From assembly GCF_900114785.1 (NCBI RefSeq), contig NZ_FOUG01000005.1, forward strand, positions 310,001-374,000: a stretch of 64,000 nucleotides of DNA. Direction: 5' to 3'. Position numbers and translations under genes: made by a program. How positions within the stretch are numbered: position 1 is the first letter of the stretch; each line of letters begins with the position of its first letter. The notes beneath the pieces were generated by a model. It saw only the letters and a program-made list of their open reading frames with translations, did no database searches and was not told where the DNA came from. The stretch comes from Variovorax sp. OV329 (lineage in GTDB: Bacteria > Pseudomonadota > Gammaproteobacteria > Burkholderiales > Burkholderiaceae_C). Shown one piece after another: positions 16,588 through 26,122 of the stretch.

Positions 16588-18096
16588 GTGGCCGCCAGCG
16601 GCCCCACCACCACGCAGTCGGGCGGCCTCGAGGACAGCTCGTCGGTCACCGTCTCCAGCCCGCTGGAAGGCGGGCCGCCCAGCCGCAAGCGCAAGGTCCG
16701 GCTGGGCCTGAGCCTGTTCTGGCGCACCTTCTTCCTGCTGGCGCTGCTGCTTGTGGGCAGCACCATCGCGTGGCTGCAGACCTTCCGGCAGCTGGAGTAC
16801 GAGCCGCGCGCCATCCAGACGGCGCACCAGATCGCCTCGCTGGTCAACCTGACCCGCGCGGCGCTGGTGTATTCGGACGCCATCACTCGCGTCTCCCTGA
16901 TCAAGACGCTGGCTGAGCAGGAAGGCGTGCGCATCGTCCCGCGCGAGCCGGACGACCGCTACGCGCCCTATACCGGCGGCGAGCTGGATGCGCGCGTCAC
17001 CGAGGAGCTGGTCGCGCGCCTGGGCGTGGGCACCACGGTGGCCAGCGTGGTCAACGACGAGCCGGGACTGTGGATCGGCTTTGCCATCGAGAGCGACAAC
17101 TACTGGCTGCTGCTGGACCCGGCCCGTTTCACCCGGGTGGGCGGGCGCACCTGGCTGATCTGGCTGGTGACCGCGATGGCGCTGTCGCTGGCGGGCGCGG
17201 CGCTGATCACCAGCTTCATCAACCGGCCGCTCTCGCAGCTTTCGCGCGCGGCGCGGCAGGTGCGCGAGGGCGAATACGCGGCCCACCGCCTGGACGAAGG
17301 CGCGCGCACGGCCGAGATCCGGGCGGTGAACATCGGCTTCAACCGCATGGCCGACCAGCTGGCCAAGATCGAGCAGGACCGCGCCGTGATGCTGGCCGGC
17401 ATCTCACACGACCTGCGCACGCCCCTGGCGCGCCTGCGCCTGGAAACCGAGATGAGCGTCGCCGACGAGGATGCACGCGCCCACATGGCGGCCGACATCG
17501 CGCAGCTGGACGCCATCATCGACAAGTTCCTCGACTATGCGCGACCGGACCACGTCGAGTTCAAGCCGGTGCTGCTTCGCGACGTGGTCGATGCCTGCAC
17601 CTACGCCGTGCAGGACCACGAGGACATGCACATCACGGCCGAGGTCCCCGGCGACCTGCGGGTGATGGCCGACGAGGTGGAGCTGATCCGCGTGGTCTCC
17701 AACCTGCTGGAGAACGCCCGCCGCTACGGCAAGACGCCCGGCACCGACGTGGCTCGCGTCACCATCCAGGCGCAGGCGCACAACGATGCGGTGCTGATCA
17801 AGGTGCGCGACCACGGCGCGGGCGTGGCGCCGGCCATGCTCTCGCAGCTGACCAAGCCATTCTTCCGCGGCGACCAGGCGCGCACCTCGGCGGTGGGCGC
17901 CGGGCTGGGGCTGTCGATCGTGGCGAAGAACATCGAGCGCATGGGCGGCACCTTCGCCCTCACCAGCACGCCAGGGCGCGGGCTGGCCGCGCACATCCGG
18001 CTGCCGCGGGCGGCATCCATCCGTCCGGCTTCGGCCAACGCCAAGGGCGCCGCACCGCGGCCGACAGCGTCGAAGGAGCCCTTCAACAAGGGCTGA
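16588..18096 (+). CDS. envZ: EnvZ-family sensor histidine kinase
   Basis: A 502-residue inner-membrane kinase, partner of OmpR. TM1 is about 44-64, TM2 about 189-209, with a periplasmic domain of about 125 residues between. A HAMP domain follows, then the H-box AGISHDLRTPLARLRLE with His274, the N-box NLLENARRYG and the G-box GAGLGLSIV. It starts at a GTG and has a 40-residue Ser/Thr- and Pro-rich cytoplasmic N-terminal extension. The C-terminus adds an unconserved Ala/Pro-rich tail. Confidence 0.93.
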   Translation: MAASGPTTTQSGGLEDSSSVTVSSPLEGGPPSRKRKVRLGLSLFWRTFFLLALLLVGSTIAWLQTFRQLEYEPRAIQTAHQIASLVNLTRAALVYSDAITRVSLIKTLAEQEGVRIVPREPDDRYAPYTGGELDARVTEELVARLGVGTTVASVVNDEPGLWIGFAIESDNYWLLLDPARFTRVGGRTWLIWLVTAMALSLAGAALITSFINRPLSQLSRAARQVREGEYAAHRLDEGARTAEIRAVNIGFNRMADQLAKIEQDRAVMLAGISHDLRTPLARLRLETEMSVADEDARAHMAADIAQLDAIIDKFLDYARPDHVEFKPVLLRDVVDACTYAVQDHEDMHITAEVPGDLRVMADEVELIRVVSNLLENARRYGKTPGTDVARVTIQAQAHNDAVLIKVRDHGAGVAPAMLSQLTKPFFRGDQARTSAVGAGLGLSIVAKNIERMGGTFALTSTPGRGLAAHIRLPRAASIRPASANAKGAAPRPTASKEPFNKG

Positions 18097-18105
18097 GCAC
18101 GGGCC

Positions 18106-18603
18106 TCAGGCGCTCGCCGCGGCGAACAGGAGCACCACGGCGCGCGCCTCCATGGCGCGGCCCTCGCCCACCGGGCCCATGTTCTCGGCCGTCTTGGCTT
18201 TCACGTTGACGCGCTCGGGCGACAGCCCCAGCCCGGCGGCGATGCGCTCGCGCATCACCGGGATGTGCGGCGCCAGCTTGGGCGCCTGGGCGATCACGGT
18301 GCTGTCGACGTTGCCGATCTGCCAGCCGGCCGCGCGCACGCGGCGCGCCGCCTCGGTGAGAAGGACCATCGAATCGGCGCCGCGGAACTGCTCGTCGGTG
18401 TCCGGGAAGTGCCGGCCGATGTCGCCCAGCCCGGCCGCGCCGAACAGCGCGTCGGTGATGGCGTGCAAGAGCGCATCGGCGTCGGAATGGCCCAGCAGGC
18501 CGGCGCTGTGCGGGATCTCCACGCCGCCAAGGACCAGCTTGCGGCCGGCCACCAGCTGGTGCGTGTCCCAGCCCTCGCCCACACGGATCTCCATGGGGTT
18601 CAT
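18106..18603 (-). CDS. ispF: 2-C-methyl-D-erythritol 2,4-cyclodiphosphate synthase
   Basis: A 165-residue enzyme of the non-mevalonate isoprenoid pathway that cyclises CDP-ME 2-phosphate. The metal ligands sit in GWDTHQL and [11 protein letters not shown]; other signatures are [28 protein letters not shown] and [12 protein letters not shown]. The chosen ATG overlaps the ispD stop as ATGA, indicating translational coupling; a second ATG lies 9 nt inside. Confidence 0.96.
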   Translation of the reverse strand: MNPMEIRVGEGWDTHQLVAGRKLVLGGVEIPHSAGLLGHSDADALLHAITDALFGAAGLGDIGRHFPDTDEQFRGADSMVLLTEAARRVRAAGWQIGNVDSTVIAQAPKLAPHIPVMRERIAAGLGLSPERVNVKAKTAENMGPVGEGRAMEARAVVLLFAAASA

Positions 18604-19319
18604 CCCTTGCTCCGGCTGCGCAGCACCGCCTCGGCCAGCGCGAAGTCCTCGGGGAAGGTGACCTTGAAATTTTGCGCGCTCCCCGGCACCAGCAACGGCG
18701 CCAGGCCCAGCGCCTCGATGGCGCTGGATTCGTCGGTGACCGAATCGCCCACCCGGTCCAGCGCGTCGAGCAGCAGGCCCAGGCGGAACATTTGCGGCGT
18801 CTGCGCCAGCCACTTGTCGGCCCGTGCCAGCGTGTCGTGCACGCGGCCGTCGCCGCCGGCGGACTTGAGCGTGTCGGCCAGGCGCTGCGCCAGCAGGCCG
18901 CCCACCGCGTCGTGCTCGCAGGCGGCGATCAGCGCCTCGATCTGCGTGGGCGTGACCAGGCAGCGGGCCGCGTCGTGCACCAGCACCCAGTCGTTGGGCC
19001 GGGCGCCCTGCTGGCGCAGGGCCAGCAGGCCGTTGCGCACCGAGGCGGCGCGGGTGGCGCCGCCCACCTGCAGCAGGCGCTCGCCGGGGTCCCGGGGAAA
19101 GGCGGGCAGCGCGGTCTGGATCTCCCTGTCCTCGGGGGCCACCACCAGCGCGATGGTGGCAAAGCGGTCGGCCAGGGCCCGGAAGGCTTCCACCGTGTGG
19201 GCCACCATGGGGCGGCCCGCCAGCCGCTGGTACTGCTTGGGGCTGCCGGCGCCGGCGCGGCTGCCGCTGCCGGCGCAAGGGATCAGGGCGTGAAGATGCG
19301 GAGGGTGGGACGGGTGCAT
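18600..19319 (-). CDS. ispD: 2-C-methyl-D-erythritol 4-phosphate cytidylyltransferase
   Basis: A 239-residue enzyme that forms CDP-ME from MEP and CTP. The nucleotide-binding loop [20 protein letters not shown] is near the N-terminus; [22 protein letters not shown] and [11 protein letters not shown] are conserved. The start at 19319 (MHPSHPP...) is preferred over the open frame up to 19367, which has no conserved sequence. Coupled to ispF by a 4-nt overlap, and divergent from mfd. Confidence 0.95.
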   Translation of the reverse strand: MHPSHPPHLHALIPCAGSGSRAGAGSPKQYQRLAGRPMVAHTVEAFRALADRFATIALVVAPEDREIQTALPAFPRDPGERLLQVGGATRAASVRNGLLALRQQGARPNDWVLVHDAARCLVTPTQIEALIAACEHDAVGGLLAQRLADTLKSAGGDGRVHDTLARADKWLAQTPQMFRLGLLLDALDRVGDSVTDESSAIEALGLAPLLVPGSAQNFKVTFPEDFALAEAVLRSRSKG

Positions 19320-19411
19320 TGAAAGACGTGTGGTTCGTGCCCATTCTAGAATTGCCCCATTGCACACCCCGCTCCAGCCCGGCGCGGGGTGTTCTGCTTT
19401 GCTACTTCGCC

Positions 19412-22400
19412 ATGGATCTTCCCAATCTCGTCCCCGGCAAGCGCTTCACCTTGCCCCGTCCTCCTCTTTCGGCCGACGCCCTGCTGCTGGCCCGGCTGGC
19501 GGAGCGCGAGAAGGCCGCCGGCCGCGCCACGGCCGTCTTCACCGCCGACGCCAACGACGCCCAGCGCCTGATCGACGAGATGCGCTTCTTCGCGCCCGAG
19601 CTGCGCTGCGCCCTCTTCCCGGACTGGGAGACGCTGCCCTACGACAGCTTCTCGCCGCACCAGGACCTGATCAGCGAGCGCCTGGCCACGCTATGGCGCA
19701 TCAGCCAGAAGGAAGCCGACGTGGTGCTGGTGCCGGCCACCACCGCGCTGTACCGGCTGGCGCCGCCCGCCTTCCTGGCCGGCTACACCTTCCAGTTCAA
19801 GACCAAGCAGAAGCTGGACGAGGCCAAGCTGAAGGGGCAGCTCACGCTGGCCGGCTACAGCCACGTGACGCAGGTGGTCAGCCCCGGCGAATACGCGGTG
19901 CGCGGCGGCCTGATCGACCTCTACCCGATGGGCTCGTCCATGCCCTACCGCGTCGACCTGTTCGACGACGAGATCGACTCCATCCGCACCTTCGACCCCG
20001 ACACGCAGCGCAGCCTCTACCCGGTGCCCGAAGTGCGCCTGCTGCCCGGCCGCGAGTTTCCGATGGACGACGACGCCCGCGCGCGTTTTCGCAGCCGCTG
20101 GCGCGAGCTGCTCGAGGGCGACCCGACCAAGAGCCGCATCTACAAGGACATGGGCAACGGCGTGGCCACCGCCGGCATCGAGTACTACTTGCCCCTGTTC
20201 TTCGACGAGACCGCCACCGTGTTCGACTACCTGGGCGATGCCGCCACGGTGGTGCTGCACGGCGACCTGGAGCCGGCCTTCCAGCACTTCTGGCAGGACA
20301 CGAGCGAACGCTTTCGCCTGGTGCGCGGCGACCCCGAGCGCCCCGCCCTGCCGCCCGAGGCACTGTTCCTGTCGGCGGAGCAGTTCTACACGCGCGCCAA
20401 GCCGCATGCGCAACTGGCCATCCGCGGCACGCCCGAAGGCGGCGCGCCGGCTTTCGCCGAATTCGACCAGCTGCCCGACCTGTCGGTGGTGCGCGGCGCC
20501 GAGGAACCGCTGGCGCGCCTGAAAGGCCACCTGGCCGCCACGCCGCACCGCCTGCTGGTGATCGCCGAGAGCGACGGCCGGCGCGAGAGCCTGCTCGATT
20601 TCCTGCGCGCCAGCGGGGTCAGCCCGCCGGCCTTCGATTCGCTGGCCGAATTCGAGGCCGACGCAGGGGAGAAGGTCGGCATCGCGACTGCCGCGCTGGC
20701 CTCCGGCTTCGCCTGGCGCGAGCAGGCGATCGACTTCGTCACCGAGACCGAGCTCTTCGCCACCGCGCCCACCACGCGCCGGCGCAACCGCAAGCAGGAG
20801 CAGGTCAGCGACGTCGAGGCGCTCATCAAGGACCTGTCGGAACTGAACGTGGGCGACCCGGTGGTGCACAGCGCGCACGGCATCGGCCGCTACAAGGGCC
20901 TGGTCAACATGGACCTGGGCTCCAAGAACCCCGACGGCAGCCCGGCCCTGCAGGAGATGCTGCACCTGGAGTACGCGGACAAGGCGACGCTGTACGTGCC
21001 GGTGTCGCAGCTTCACCTGGTCAGCCGCTACACCGGCGTCAGCGCCGACGAGGCGCCGCTGCACAAGCTGGGCTCGGGCCAGTGGGACAAGGCCAAGCGC
21101 AAGGCGGCCGAGCAGGTGCGCGACTCCGCCGCCGAGCTGCTCAACATCTACGCCCGCCGCGCGGCGCGCGAAGGCCATGCCTTCCGCTTCGCCGCGCAGG
21201 ACTACGAGACCTTCGCCAACGACTTCGGCTTCCAGGAAACGGCCGACCAGCAGGCGGCCATCCATGCGGTGATCCAGGACATGATCTCGCCGCAGCCCAT
21301 GGACCGGCTGGTGTGCGGCGACGTGGGCTTCGGCAAGACCGAGGTCGCGCTGCGCGCCGCCTTCGTGGCCGTCACCGGCGGCAAGCAGGTGGCCTTCCTC
21401 GCCCCCACCACGCTCTTGGCCGAGCAGCACTACCAGACGCTGGTGGACCGCTTCGGCAAGTGGCCGGTGAAGGTGGCGGAGATGAGCCGCTTCCGCTCCG
21501 GCAAGGAGATCACGGCGGCCGCCAAGGGCCTGGCCGACGGCACGGTGGACATCGTGGTGGGCACGCACAAGCTGCTGAGCGAGAGCGTGAAGTTCAAGAA
21601 CCTGGGCCTGCTCATCATCGACGAGGAGCACCGCTTCGGCGTGCGCCACAAGGAGGCGATGAAAGCCATGCGCGCAGAGGTGGACGTGCTCACGCTCACC
21701 GCCACGCCGATCCCGCGCACACTGGGCATGGCGCTGGAAGGCTTGCGCGACCTGAGCGTGATCGCCACCGCGCCGCAGCGGCGCCTGGCCATCAAGACCT
21801 TCGTGCGCACCGAGGGCAACGGCGTGATCCGCGAGGCGGTGCTGCGCGAGCTCAAGCGTGGCGGCCAGGTCTACTTCCTGCACAACGAGGTCGAGACCAT
21901 CGAGAACCGCCGGCAGAAGCTCGAAGAGATCCTGCCCGAGGCGCGCATCGCCGTCGCGCACGGCCAGATGCCCGAGCGCGAGCTGGAGCGCGTGATGCGC
22001 GACTTCGTGGCGCAGCGCTACAACGTGCTGCTGTGCTCGACCATCATCGAGACCGGCATCGACGTGCCCACGGCCAACACCATCGTCATGAGCCGCGCCG
22101 ACAAGTTCGGCCTGGCGCAGCTGCACCAGCTGCGCGGGCGCGTGGGCCGCAGCCACCACCAGGCCTATGCCTACCTGATGGTGCCCGACGTGGAGGGCCT
22201 GACCAAGCACGCGCAGCAGCGGCTGGACGCCATCCAGCAGATGGAAGAGCTGGGCTCAGGCTTCTACCTTGCGATGCACGACCTGGAGATCCGCGGCACC
22301 GGCGAAGTGCTGGGCGAGAACCAGAGCGGCAACATGATGGAGATCGGCTTCCAGCTCTACAACGAGATGCTGTCCGAGGCGGTGCGCTCGCTCAAGGCGG

Positions 22401-22897
22401 GCAAGGAGCCCGACCTGCTGTCGCCGCTGTCGGTGACCACCGAGATCAACCTGCACGCCCCCGCCCTGTTGCCCGACGACTACTGCGGCGACGTGCACCT
22501 GCGCCTGTCCTTCTACAAGAAGCTGGCCACCGCCAAGACGCCGGCGCAGATCGACGCGCTGCTCGAAGAAATCGTGGACCGCTTCGGCAAGCTGCCGCCG
22601 CAGGCGCAGACGCTGATCGACGTGCACCGCCTGCGCGTGCTGGCCCGGCCCTACGGCGTGACCAAGGTGGACGCGGCGCCCGGCGTGATCAACATCGTGT
22701 TCAAGAAGGACCCGCCGGTGGACCCGATGGCGATCATCCAGCTGATCCAGAAGAACCGGCACATCAAGCTCGCCGGCAACGAGAAGCTGCGCATCGAGCG
22801 CGAGCTGAAGGAACCCAAGGACCGGGCCCAGATGGTTCGCGATGTGCTGCGCAGTCTTGGGAAGCCGACGGAACAGGAGGCAGACGCGCTTGCGTGA
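19412..22897 (+). CDS. mfd: transcription-repair coupling factor
   Basis: A 1161-residue ATP-dependent translocase that removes stalled RNA polymerase and recruits UvrA. The N-terminal UvrB-like module contains FPDWETLPYD and SPHQDLISERL. The RNA-polymerase-interacting domain includes GDPVVHSAHGIGRYKGL. The RecG-like motor has Walker A GDVGFGKT (636-643), DEEH (737-740), TATPIPRTLGMAL and LHQLRGRVGRS. The TRCF C-terminal domain follows. ATG 19412 (MDLPNL...) gives the family length; upstream frame is not conserved. Confidence 0.97.
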   Translation: MDLPNLVPGKRFTLPRPPLSADALLLARLAEREKAAGRATAVFTADANDAQRLIDEMRFFAPELRCALFPDWETLPYDSFSPHQDLISERLATLWRISQKEADVVLVPATTALYRLAPPAFLAGYTFQFKTKQKLDEAKLKGQLTLAGYSHVTQVVSPGEYAVRGGLIDLYPMGSSMPYRVDLFDDEIDSIRTFDPDTQRSLYPVPEVRLLPGREFPMDDDARARFRSRWRELLEGDPTKSRIYKDMGNGVATAGIEYYLPLFFDETATVFDYLGDAATVVLHGDLEPAFQHFWQDTSERFRLVRGDPERPALPPEALFLSAEQFYTRAKPHAQLAIRGTPEGGAPAFAEFDQLPDLSVVRGAEEPLARLKGHLAATPHRLLVIAESDGRRESLLDFLRASGVSPPAFDSLAEFEADAGEKVGIATAALASGFAWREQAIDFVTETELFATAPTTRRRNRKQEQVSDVEALIKDLSELNVGDPVVHSAHGIGRYKGLVNMDLGSKNPDGSPALQEMLHLEYADKATLYVPVSQLHLVSRYTGVSADEAPLHKLGSGQWDKAKRKAAEQVRDSAAELLNIYARRAAREGHAFRFAAQDYETFANDFGFQETADQQAAIHAVIQDMISPQPMDRLVCGDVGFGKTEVALRAAFVAVTGGKQVAFLAPTTLLAEQHYQTLVDRFGKWPVKVAEMSRFRSGKEITAAAKGLADGTVDIVVGTHKLLSESVKFKNLGLLIIDEEHRFGVRHKEAMKAMRAEVDVLTLTATPIPRTLGMALEGLRDLSVIATAPQRRLAIKTFVRTEGNGVIREAVLRELKRGGQVYFLHNEVETIENRRQKLEEILPEARIAVAHGQMPERELERVMRDFVAQRYNVLLCSTIIETGIDVPTANTIVMSRADKFGLAQLHQLRGRVGRSHHQAYAYLMVPDVEGLTKHAQQRLDAIQQMEELGSGFYLAMHDLEIRGTGEVLGENQSGNMMEIGFQLYNEMLSEAVRSLKAGKEPDLLSPLSVTTEINLHAPALLPDDYCGDVHLRLSFYKKLATAKTPAQIDALLEEIVDRFGKLPPQAQTLIDVHRLRVLARPYGVTKVDAAPGVINIVFKKDPPVDPMAIIQLIQKNRHIKLAGNEKLRIERELKEPKDRAQMVRDVLRSLGKPTEQEADALA

Positions 22898-22918
22898 GAG
22901 CCCCGGTGGCGTTCGCCT

Positions 22919-23320
22919 TCAGGCCGGCGCGATGAGTTCGACCGTCGGGAAGTACGCCGAGTAGCGATGTACGTCCCGAGTGAGAACCGGCCAGCGCGCC
23001 ACGGCAGCATGCGCGCCGATGAAGAAATCCGCCAGCACGTTGCTTTTGGTGCCACCTTGGCGGCGGTACTTGACGAAGGCCTTCCCGGCCAGGAACAGGG
23101 CCGGCCGCGGAATCTCCACGACGGCGATCTGCAGCGCCGCCAGCGTGTCGTCCAGTGACTCGGCGGAACTGAACGTGAGCGAGAGTTCGGCGTAGATGAC
23201 CGGATTGATCACCAGCTTGCGCACCTGCGACTGCGCGCGCAGCTGGCCAATGGACCAATCCGCCCAGTCGGGGTCGTTCTCCAGCATGTCGACCAGCACA
23301 TTGGTGTCCACCAGGAGCAT
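22919..23320 (-). CDS. VapC-type PIN-domain toxin
   Basis: A 133-residue PIN-domain ribonuclease-like protein. Acidic active-site residues are visible: Asp5 in LLVDTNVLVD, Glu45 in VIYAEL, Asp98 in LADFFIGAHA and Asp116 in LTRDVHRY. VapC toxins cleave RNA, often tRNA, when the antitoxin is lost. The antitoxin gene lies 15 bp upstream on the same strand. The gene is convergent with mfd, with a 21-bp gap. No residue appears to be missing, so it is probably functional. Confidence 0.88.
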   Translation of the reverse strand: MLLVDTNVLVDMLENDPDWADWSIGQLRAQSQVRKLVINPVIYAELSLTFSSAESLDDTLAALQIAVVEIPRPALFLAGKAFVKYRRQGGTKSNVLADFFIGAHAAVARWPVLTRDVHRYSAYFPTVELIAPA

Positions 23321-23335
23321 GCGGGCCTTTCGAGC

Positions 23336-23584
23336 TCAGCCGCGCAGCAGCGCCATCAGATCCTGCGTGCGCCACTTCACGTCGGCCTTGCCCCTGGCCG
23401 CCTCGAAGCGGTCGGCCGGAACCTTCGCCGCCTTGGCGCCGCGGCCGGCGCGGGCCTTGTGCAGCACCACCTCACCGTCGCGATTGACGGCGAAGTCGAT
23501 CGGCGTACCGGGCGTGAGCCCGAGTGCATCGCGGATCTGTTTGGGGATGGTGACTTGTCCCTTGATGGTGAGAGTGGTGGGCAT
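23336..23584 (-). CDS. AbrB/MazE/SpoVT-type antitoxin
   Basis: An 82-residue antitoxin partner of the PIN toxin. The N-terminal swapped-hairpin DNA-binding domain is seen in LTIKGQVTIPKQIRDALGL followed by TPGTPIDFAV. The C-terminal half (about 45-82) is basic and presumably wraps the toxin. ATG 23584 starts right at the AbrB domain. An inverted repeat 18 bp upstream is a plausible autoregulatory operator. Confidence 0.87.
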   Translation of the reverse strand: MPTTLTIKGQVTIPKQIRDALGLTPGTPIDFAVNRDGEVVLHKARAGRGAKAAKVPADRFEAARGKADVKWRTQDLMALLRG

Positions 23585-23602
23585 GAAGCGCTCCCGCAGA
23601 GT

Positions 23603-23631
23603 GGTCTTACCTATTCTATTCAAGTAATACC
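23603..23631. promoter_or_regulatory. inverted repeat, candidate operator of the toxin-antitoxin pair
   Basis: GGTCTTAC (23603-23610) and GTAATACC (23624-23631) are complementary at 7 of 8 positions with a 13-bp AT-rich spacer. It lies between the divergent antitoxin (start 23584) and serB (start 23667) and is noticeably AT-rich against its surroundings. Confidence 0.5.
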
Positions 23632-23666
23632 GGATAATCATCGGCTGAATTGAAAGTACCCCCGCA

Positions 23667-24389
23667 ATGAGTTCCCTGCCTTCCGCCAACGAGATCGCTC
23701 CGGGCCTGGTCATCCGGCAATTCACGCCGCCGCTGCGCCTCTCCGACTTCAAGCTGATCGCCTTCGACATGGACTCGACGCTGATCAACATCGAATGCAT
23801 CGACGAGATCGCCGACGCCGTGGGCAAGAAGGCCGAGGTGGCCGCGATCACCGAGGCCACCATGCGCGGCGAGATCAAGGACTTCAAGGAAAGCCTGCGC
23901 CGCCGCGTCGCGCTGCTGCAGGGCGTGCCGGTGGCATCGCTGCAGCAGGTCTACGACCAGCGCCTGCGCCTGAATCCCGGTGCCGAGCAGCTGGTGGCCG
24001 CGTGCAAGGCGGCGGGCCTCAAGGTGCTGCTGGTGTCCGGCGGATTCACCTTCTTCGCCAACCGCGTGAAGGAGCGCCTGGGCATCGACTTCGCCCGCTC
24101 GAATCTGCTGGACGAGGCCGATGGGCATCTCACCGGCCAGGTGGTGCAGCAGAGCTGGGGCGACATCTGCGACGGCGCCGAGAAGCGCCGCACGCTGCTC
24201 GAAGTGGCCTCGCTCATGGGCGTGTCGCCGGCAGAATGCATCGCGGTGGGCGACGGCGCCAATGACCTGCCGATGATGGGCGAAGCGGGGCTCTCTGTGG
24301 CCTATCACGCCAAGCCCAAGGTGCGCGAAGCGGCCATGGTGGCGATCAACGAAGGCGGCCTGGACCGGCTGCTCGAAGTCCTCAACTAG
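23667..24389 (+). CDS. serB: phosphoserine phosphatase
   Basis: A 240-residue HAD-superfamily enzyme that makes L-serine from phosphoserine. The nucleophile motif is DMDSTL (Asp34, Asp36), motif II is LVSGGFTFFA, and motif III is GDGANDLPM (Asp196, Asp200). It lacks the N-terminal ACT-like extension of E. coli SerB and matches the shorter betaproteobacterial form. The downstream dehydrogenase starts 24 bp later and may be co-transcribed. Confidence 0.95.
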   Translation: MSSLPSANEIAPGLVIRQFTPPLRLSDFKLIAFDMDSTLINIECIDEIADAVGKKAEVAAITEATMRGEIKDFKESLRRRVALLQGVPVASLQQVYDQRLRLNPGAEQLVAACKAAGLKVLLVSGGFTFFANRVKERLGIDFARSNLLDEADGHLTGQVVQQSWGDICDGAEKRRTLLEVASLMGVSPAECIAVGDGANDLPMMGEAGLSVAYHAKPKVREAAMVAINEGGLDRLLEVLN

Positions 24390-24413
24390 CCGCGCAATCC
24401 AGGAGGCCCCGCA

Positions 24414-25493
24414 ATGCAAGATTCAACATCCACCCCTGCAGCGCCTCTCTACGCGGCCCCGGCGCTGGTGGACTTCGCCGATGCGCTGCTCTCTCGCGCC
24501 GGCCTGGCCCCCGGGATGGCGCGCAGCGTGGCACGCACGCTGGTGGACGGCGACCTGCTGGGCCACGACACGCACGGCCTGGCCCTCTTGGCCGGCTACG
24601 TGAAGGAGGTCGAGGCCGGCACCATGCGCCGTGAAGGCGCGCCCCTGGTCATCTCCGACAAGCCCGCCGCCGTGCTGTGGGACGGCCAGCGCCTGCCCGG
24701 TCCGTGGCTGGTGCACCAGGGCATCGACCTGCTGCTGCCGCGCGCGCGGCAACTGGGCAGCGCCACGCTGGTGATCCGCCGTAGCCACCACATCGCCTGC
24801 CTGGCCGTCTACATGATGCGGGCGCTGGAAGAAGGCATGCTGGCCGTGCTGGCCTGCTCCGATCCCAACAGCGCCAGCGTCGCGCCCTATGGCGGCACGC
24901 AGGCGGTGTTCACGCCCAATCCGCTGGCGCTGGGCTTTCCCTTGTCGCAGGGCGGCGTGATGGTCGATGTCTCGGCCTCGATCACCACCAACGGCATGAG
25001 CAATCGCAAGCGCGCGGCCGGCGAGACATTCGACGCCGACCGGCTCATCGATGCGCAGGGCCGGCCGGGGCGCGACCCGCAGCTGCTCTTCGACGACCCG
25101 CCCGGCACGCTGCTGCCGGTGGGCGGCCTGGACCACGGGCACAAGGGCTACGGCCTTGCCCTGCTGGTCGAGTCGCTGACCGGCGGGCTGGCGGGGCACG
25201 GCCGCGCCGATCCGAAGGAAGGCTGGGGCGCCACCGTGTACCTCACGCTGCACGACCTGGACGCCTTCGGCGGCAAGGAAGCCTTCCTGCGCCAGATGGA
25301 CCATCTGGCCGATGCATGCCGCACCAACCGGCCCATCGATACTGCGCGCCCGGTGCGCCTGCCAGGCGAAGCTGGGCTGAACCGGCGCACGCAGCAATCA
25401 CGCGACGGCGTGCGGCTGCATCACTCGATTGCGCTCGCGCTGGCCCCGCTCGGGGAGCGCTTCGGCCTGCGCTTCGACCAGGCCCTGGCCTGA
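24414..25493 (+). CDS. malate/lactate dehydrogenase-like (LDH2/YiaK family) oxidoreductase
   Basis: A 359-residue NAD(P)-dependent oxidoreductase of the LDH2/MDG2 family, which includes ureidoglycolate, sulfolactate and 2,3-diketogulonate dehydrogenases. Conserved parts are GHDTHGLALL, RRSHHIACLAVYM with the catalytic His, CSDPNSASVAPYGG and HGHKGYGLALLVE. The exact 2-hydroxy-acid substrate cannot be told from sequence. An AGGAGG sequence stands 10 nt before the ATG. Confidence 0.88.
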   Translation: MQDSTSTPAAPLYAAPALVDFADALLSRAGLAPGMARSVARTLVDGDLLGHDTHGLALLAGYVKEVEAGTMRREGAPLVISDKPAAVLWDGQRLPGPWLVHQGIDLLLPRARQLGSATLVIRRSHHIACLAVYMMRALEEGMLAVLACSDPNSASVAPYGGTQAVFTPNPLALGFPLSQGGVMVDVSASITTNGMSNRKRAAGETFDADRLIDAQGRPGRDPQLLFDDPPGTLLPVGGLDHGHKGYGLALLVESLTGGLAGHGRADPKEGWGATVYLTLHDLDAFGGKEAFLRQMDHLADACRTNRPIDTARPVRLPGEAGLNRRTQQSRDGVRLHHSIALALAPLGERFGLRFDQALA

Positions 25494-25503
25494 GTCGTCG
25501 GCT

Positions 25504-25830
25504 TCAGGCCTCGGGCTCTTCGGCCTGCGGCGTCGCTTCGCCGGGAGGCCGGCGCTTGCGATGGCCGTGCTTGGCCAGAACTTCGACGTAGGCCTGCTCG
25601 GCGCCGGCCTTGGCGGCGGCATCGAGGCGGCCGATCAGTTCCGCCTCGTGCACCACCAGCGCATCTTCTGTGGTCGTGCCGATCCGGCAATCGAAATCCC
25701 AGAAGTCCACGCCTTCGGGCAGGTCGCGGCGGCGCTCCCGCTTGATGTACTTGCGGATCTCGTGCTTGAGCGCGTCCAGGACGCGGTCGGGATGCTTGCC
25801 CTCGGGGCGCAGCTGGAATGTCTTCTTCAT
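25504..25830 (-). CDS. conserved small protein (DUF6172-like)
   Basis: A 108-residue soluble protein beginning MKKTFQLRPEGK and containing HEIRKYIKRERRRDLPEG and FWDFDCRIG. This pattern matches my memory of the DUF6172 family, whose function is unknown. The C-terminus has a basic, Pro-rich tail (KHGHRKRRPPGEA). ATG 25830 begins directly at the conserved N-terminus. It is convergent with the LDH2-family gene. Confidence 0.75.
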   Translation of the reverse strand: MKKTFQLRPEGKHPDRVLDALKHEIRKYIKRERRRDLPEGVDFWDFDCRIGTTTEDALVVHEAELIGRLDAAAKAGAEQAYVEVLAKHGHRKRRPPGEATPQAEEPEA

Positions 25831-25872
25831 GGGGGTAGAGTAAGCCTTCTTCGAATCGCAAGGGGTGAGAAC

Positions 25873-26100
25873 ATGGCGCGAGCAAGTGACTGGACGAGCA
25901 AGGTGATGGCGCTCATCCACGCCGGCAAGACCCAGGCCGCCGTCGCGCAGATCAAGGCCGCGCCGACGGTCAAGGACCTCACGGCCCTTCAGACGGTGAT
26001 GAAGCTGTCCAAGATGGCCGGCAAGTATCGACAGGTCGACAGTGCCATCGCGAGCAGCCTGGCTTCCCTGGCTGCGCCCGGGTTGCAGCGCGCGCCCTGA
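25873..26100 (+). CDS. hypothetical protein, 75 residues
   Basis: A small helical protein (MARASDWTSKVMALIHAGK...). It is rich in Ala, Lys and Val, with an apparent two- or three-helix pattern (TVKDLTALQTVMKLSKMAG). No family is recognised. A GGGGTGAGA purine stretch precedes the ATG. It is divergent from the DUF6172-like gene with 42 bp between starts. Confidence 0.6.
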   Translation: MARASDWTSKVMALIHAGKTQAAVAQIKAAPTVKDLTALQTVMKLSKMAGKYRQVDSAIASSLASLAAPGLQRAP

Positions 26101-26122
26101 CAGGGCGCCGCTTTTCGTTCGT

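Noticed and set aside
19691-22210. Long open frame (839 codons) on the minus strand opposite mfd
   Set aside because: It is an antisense shadow caused by GC bias at third positions of mfd; composition is rich in His, Gln, Arg and Val without domains.
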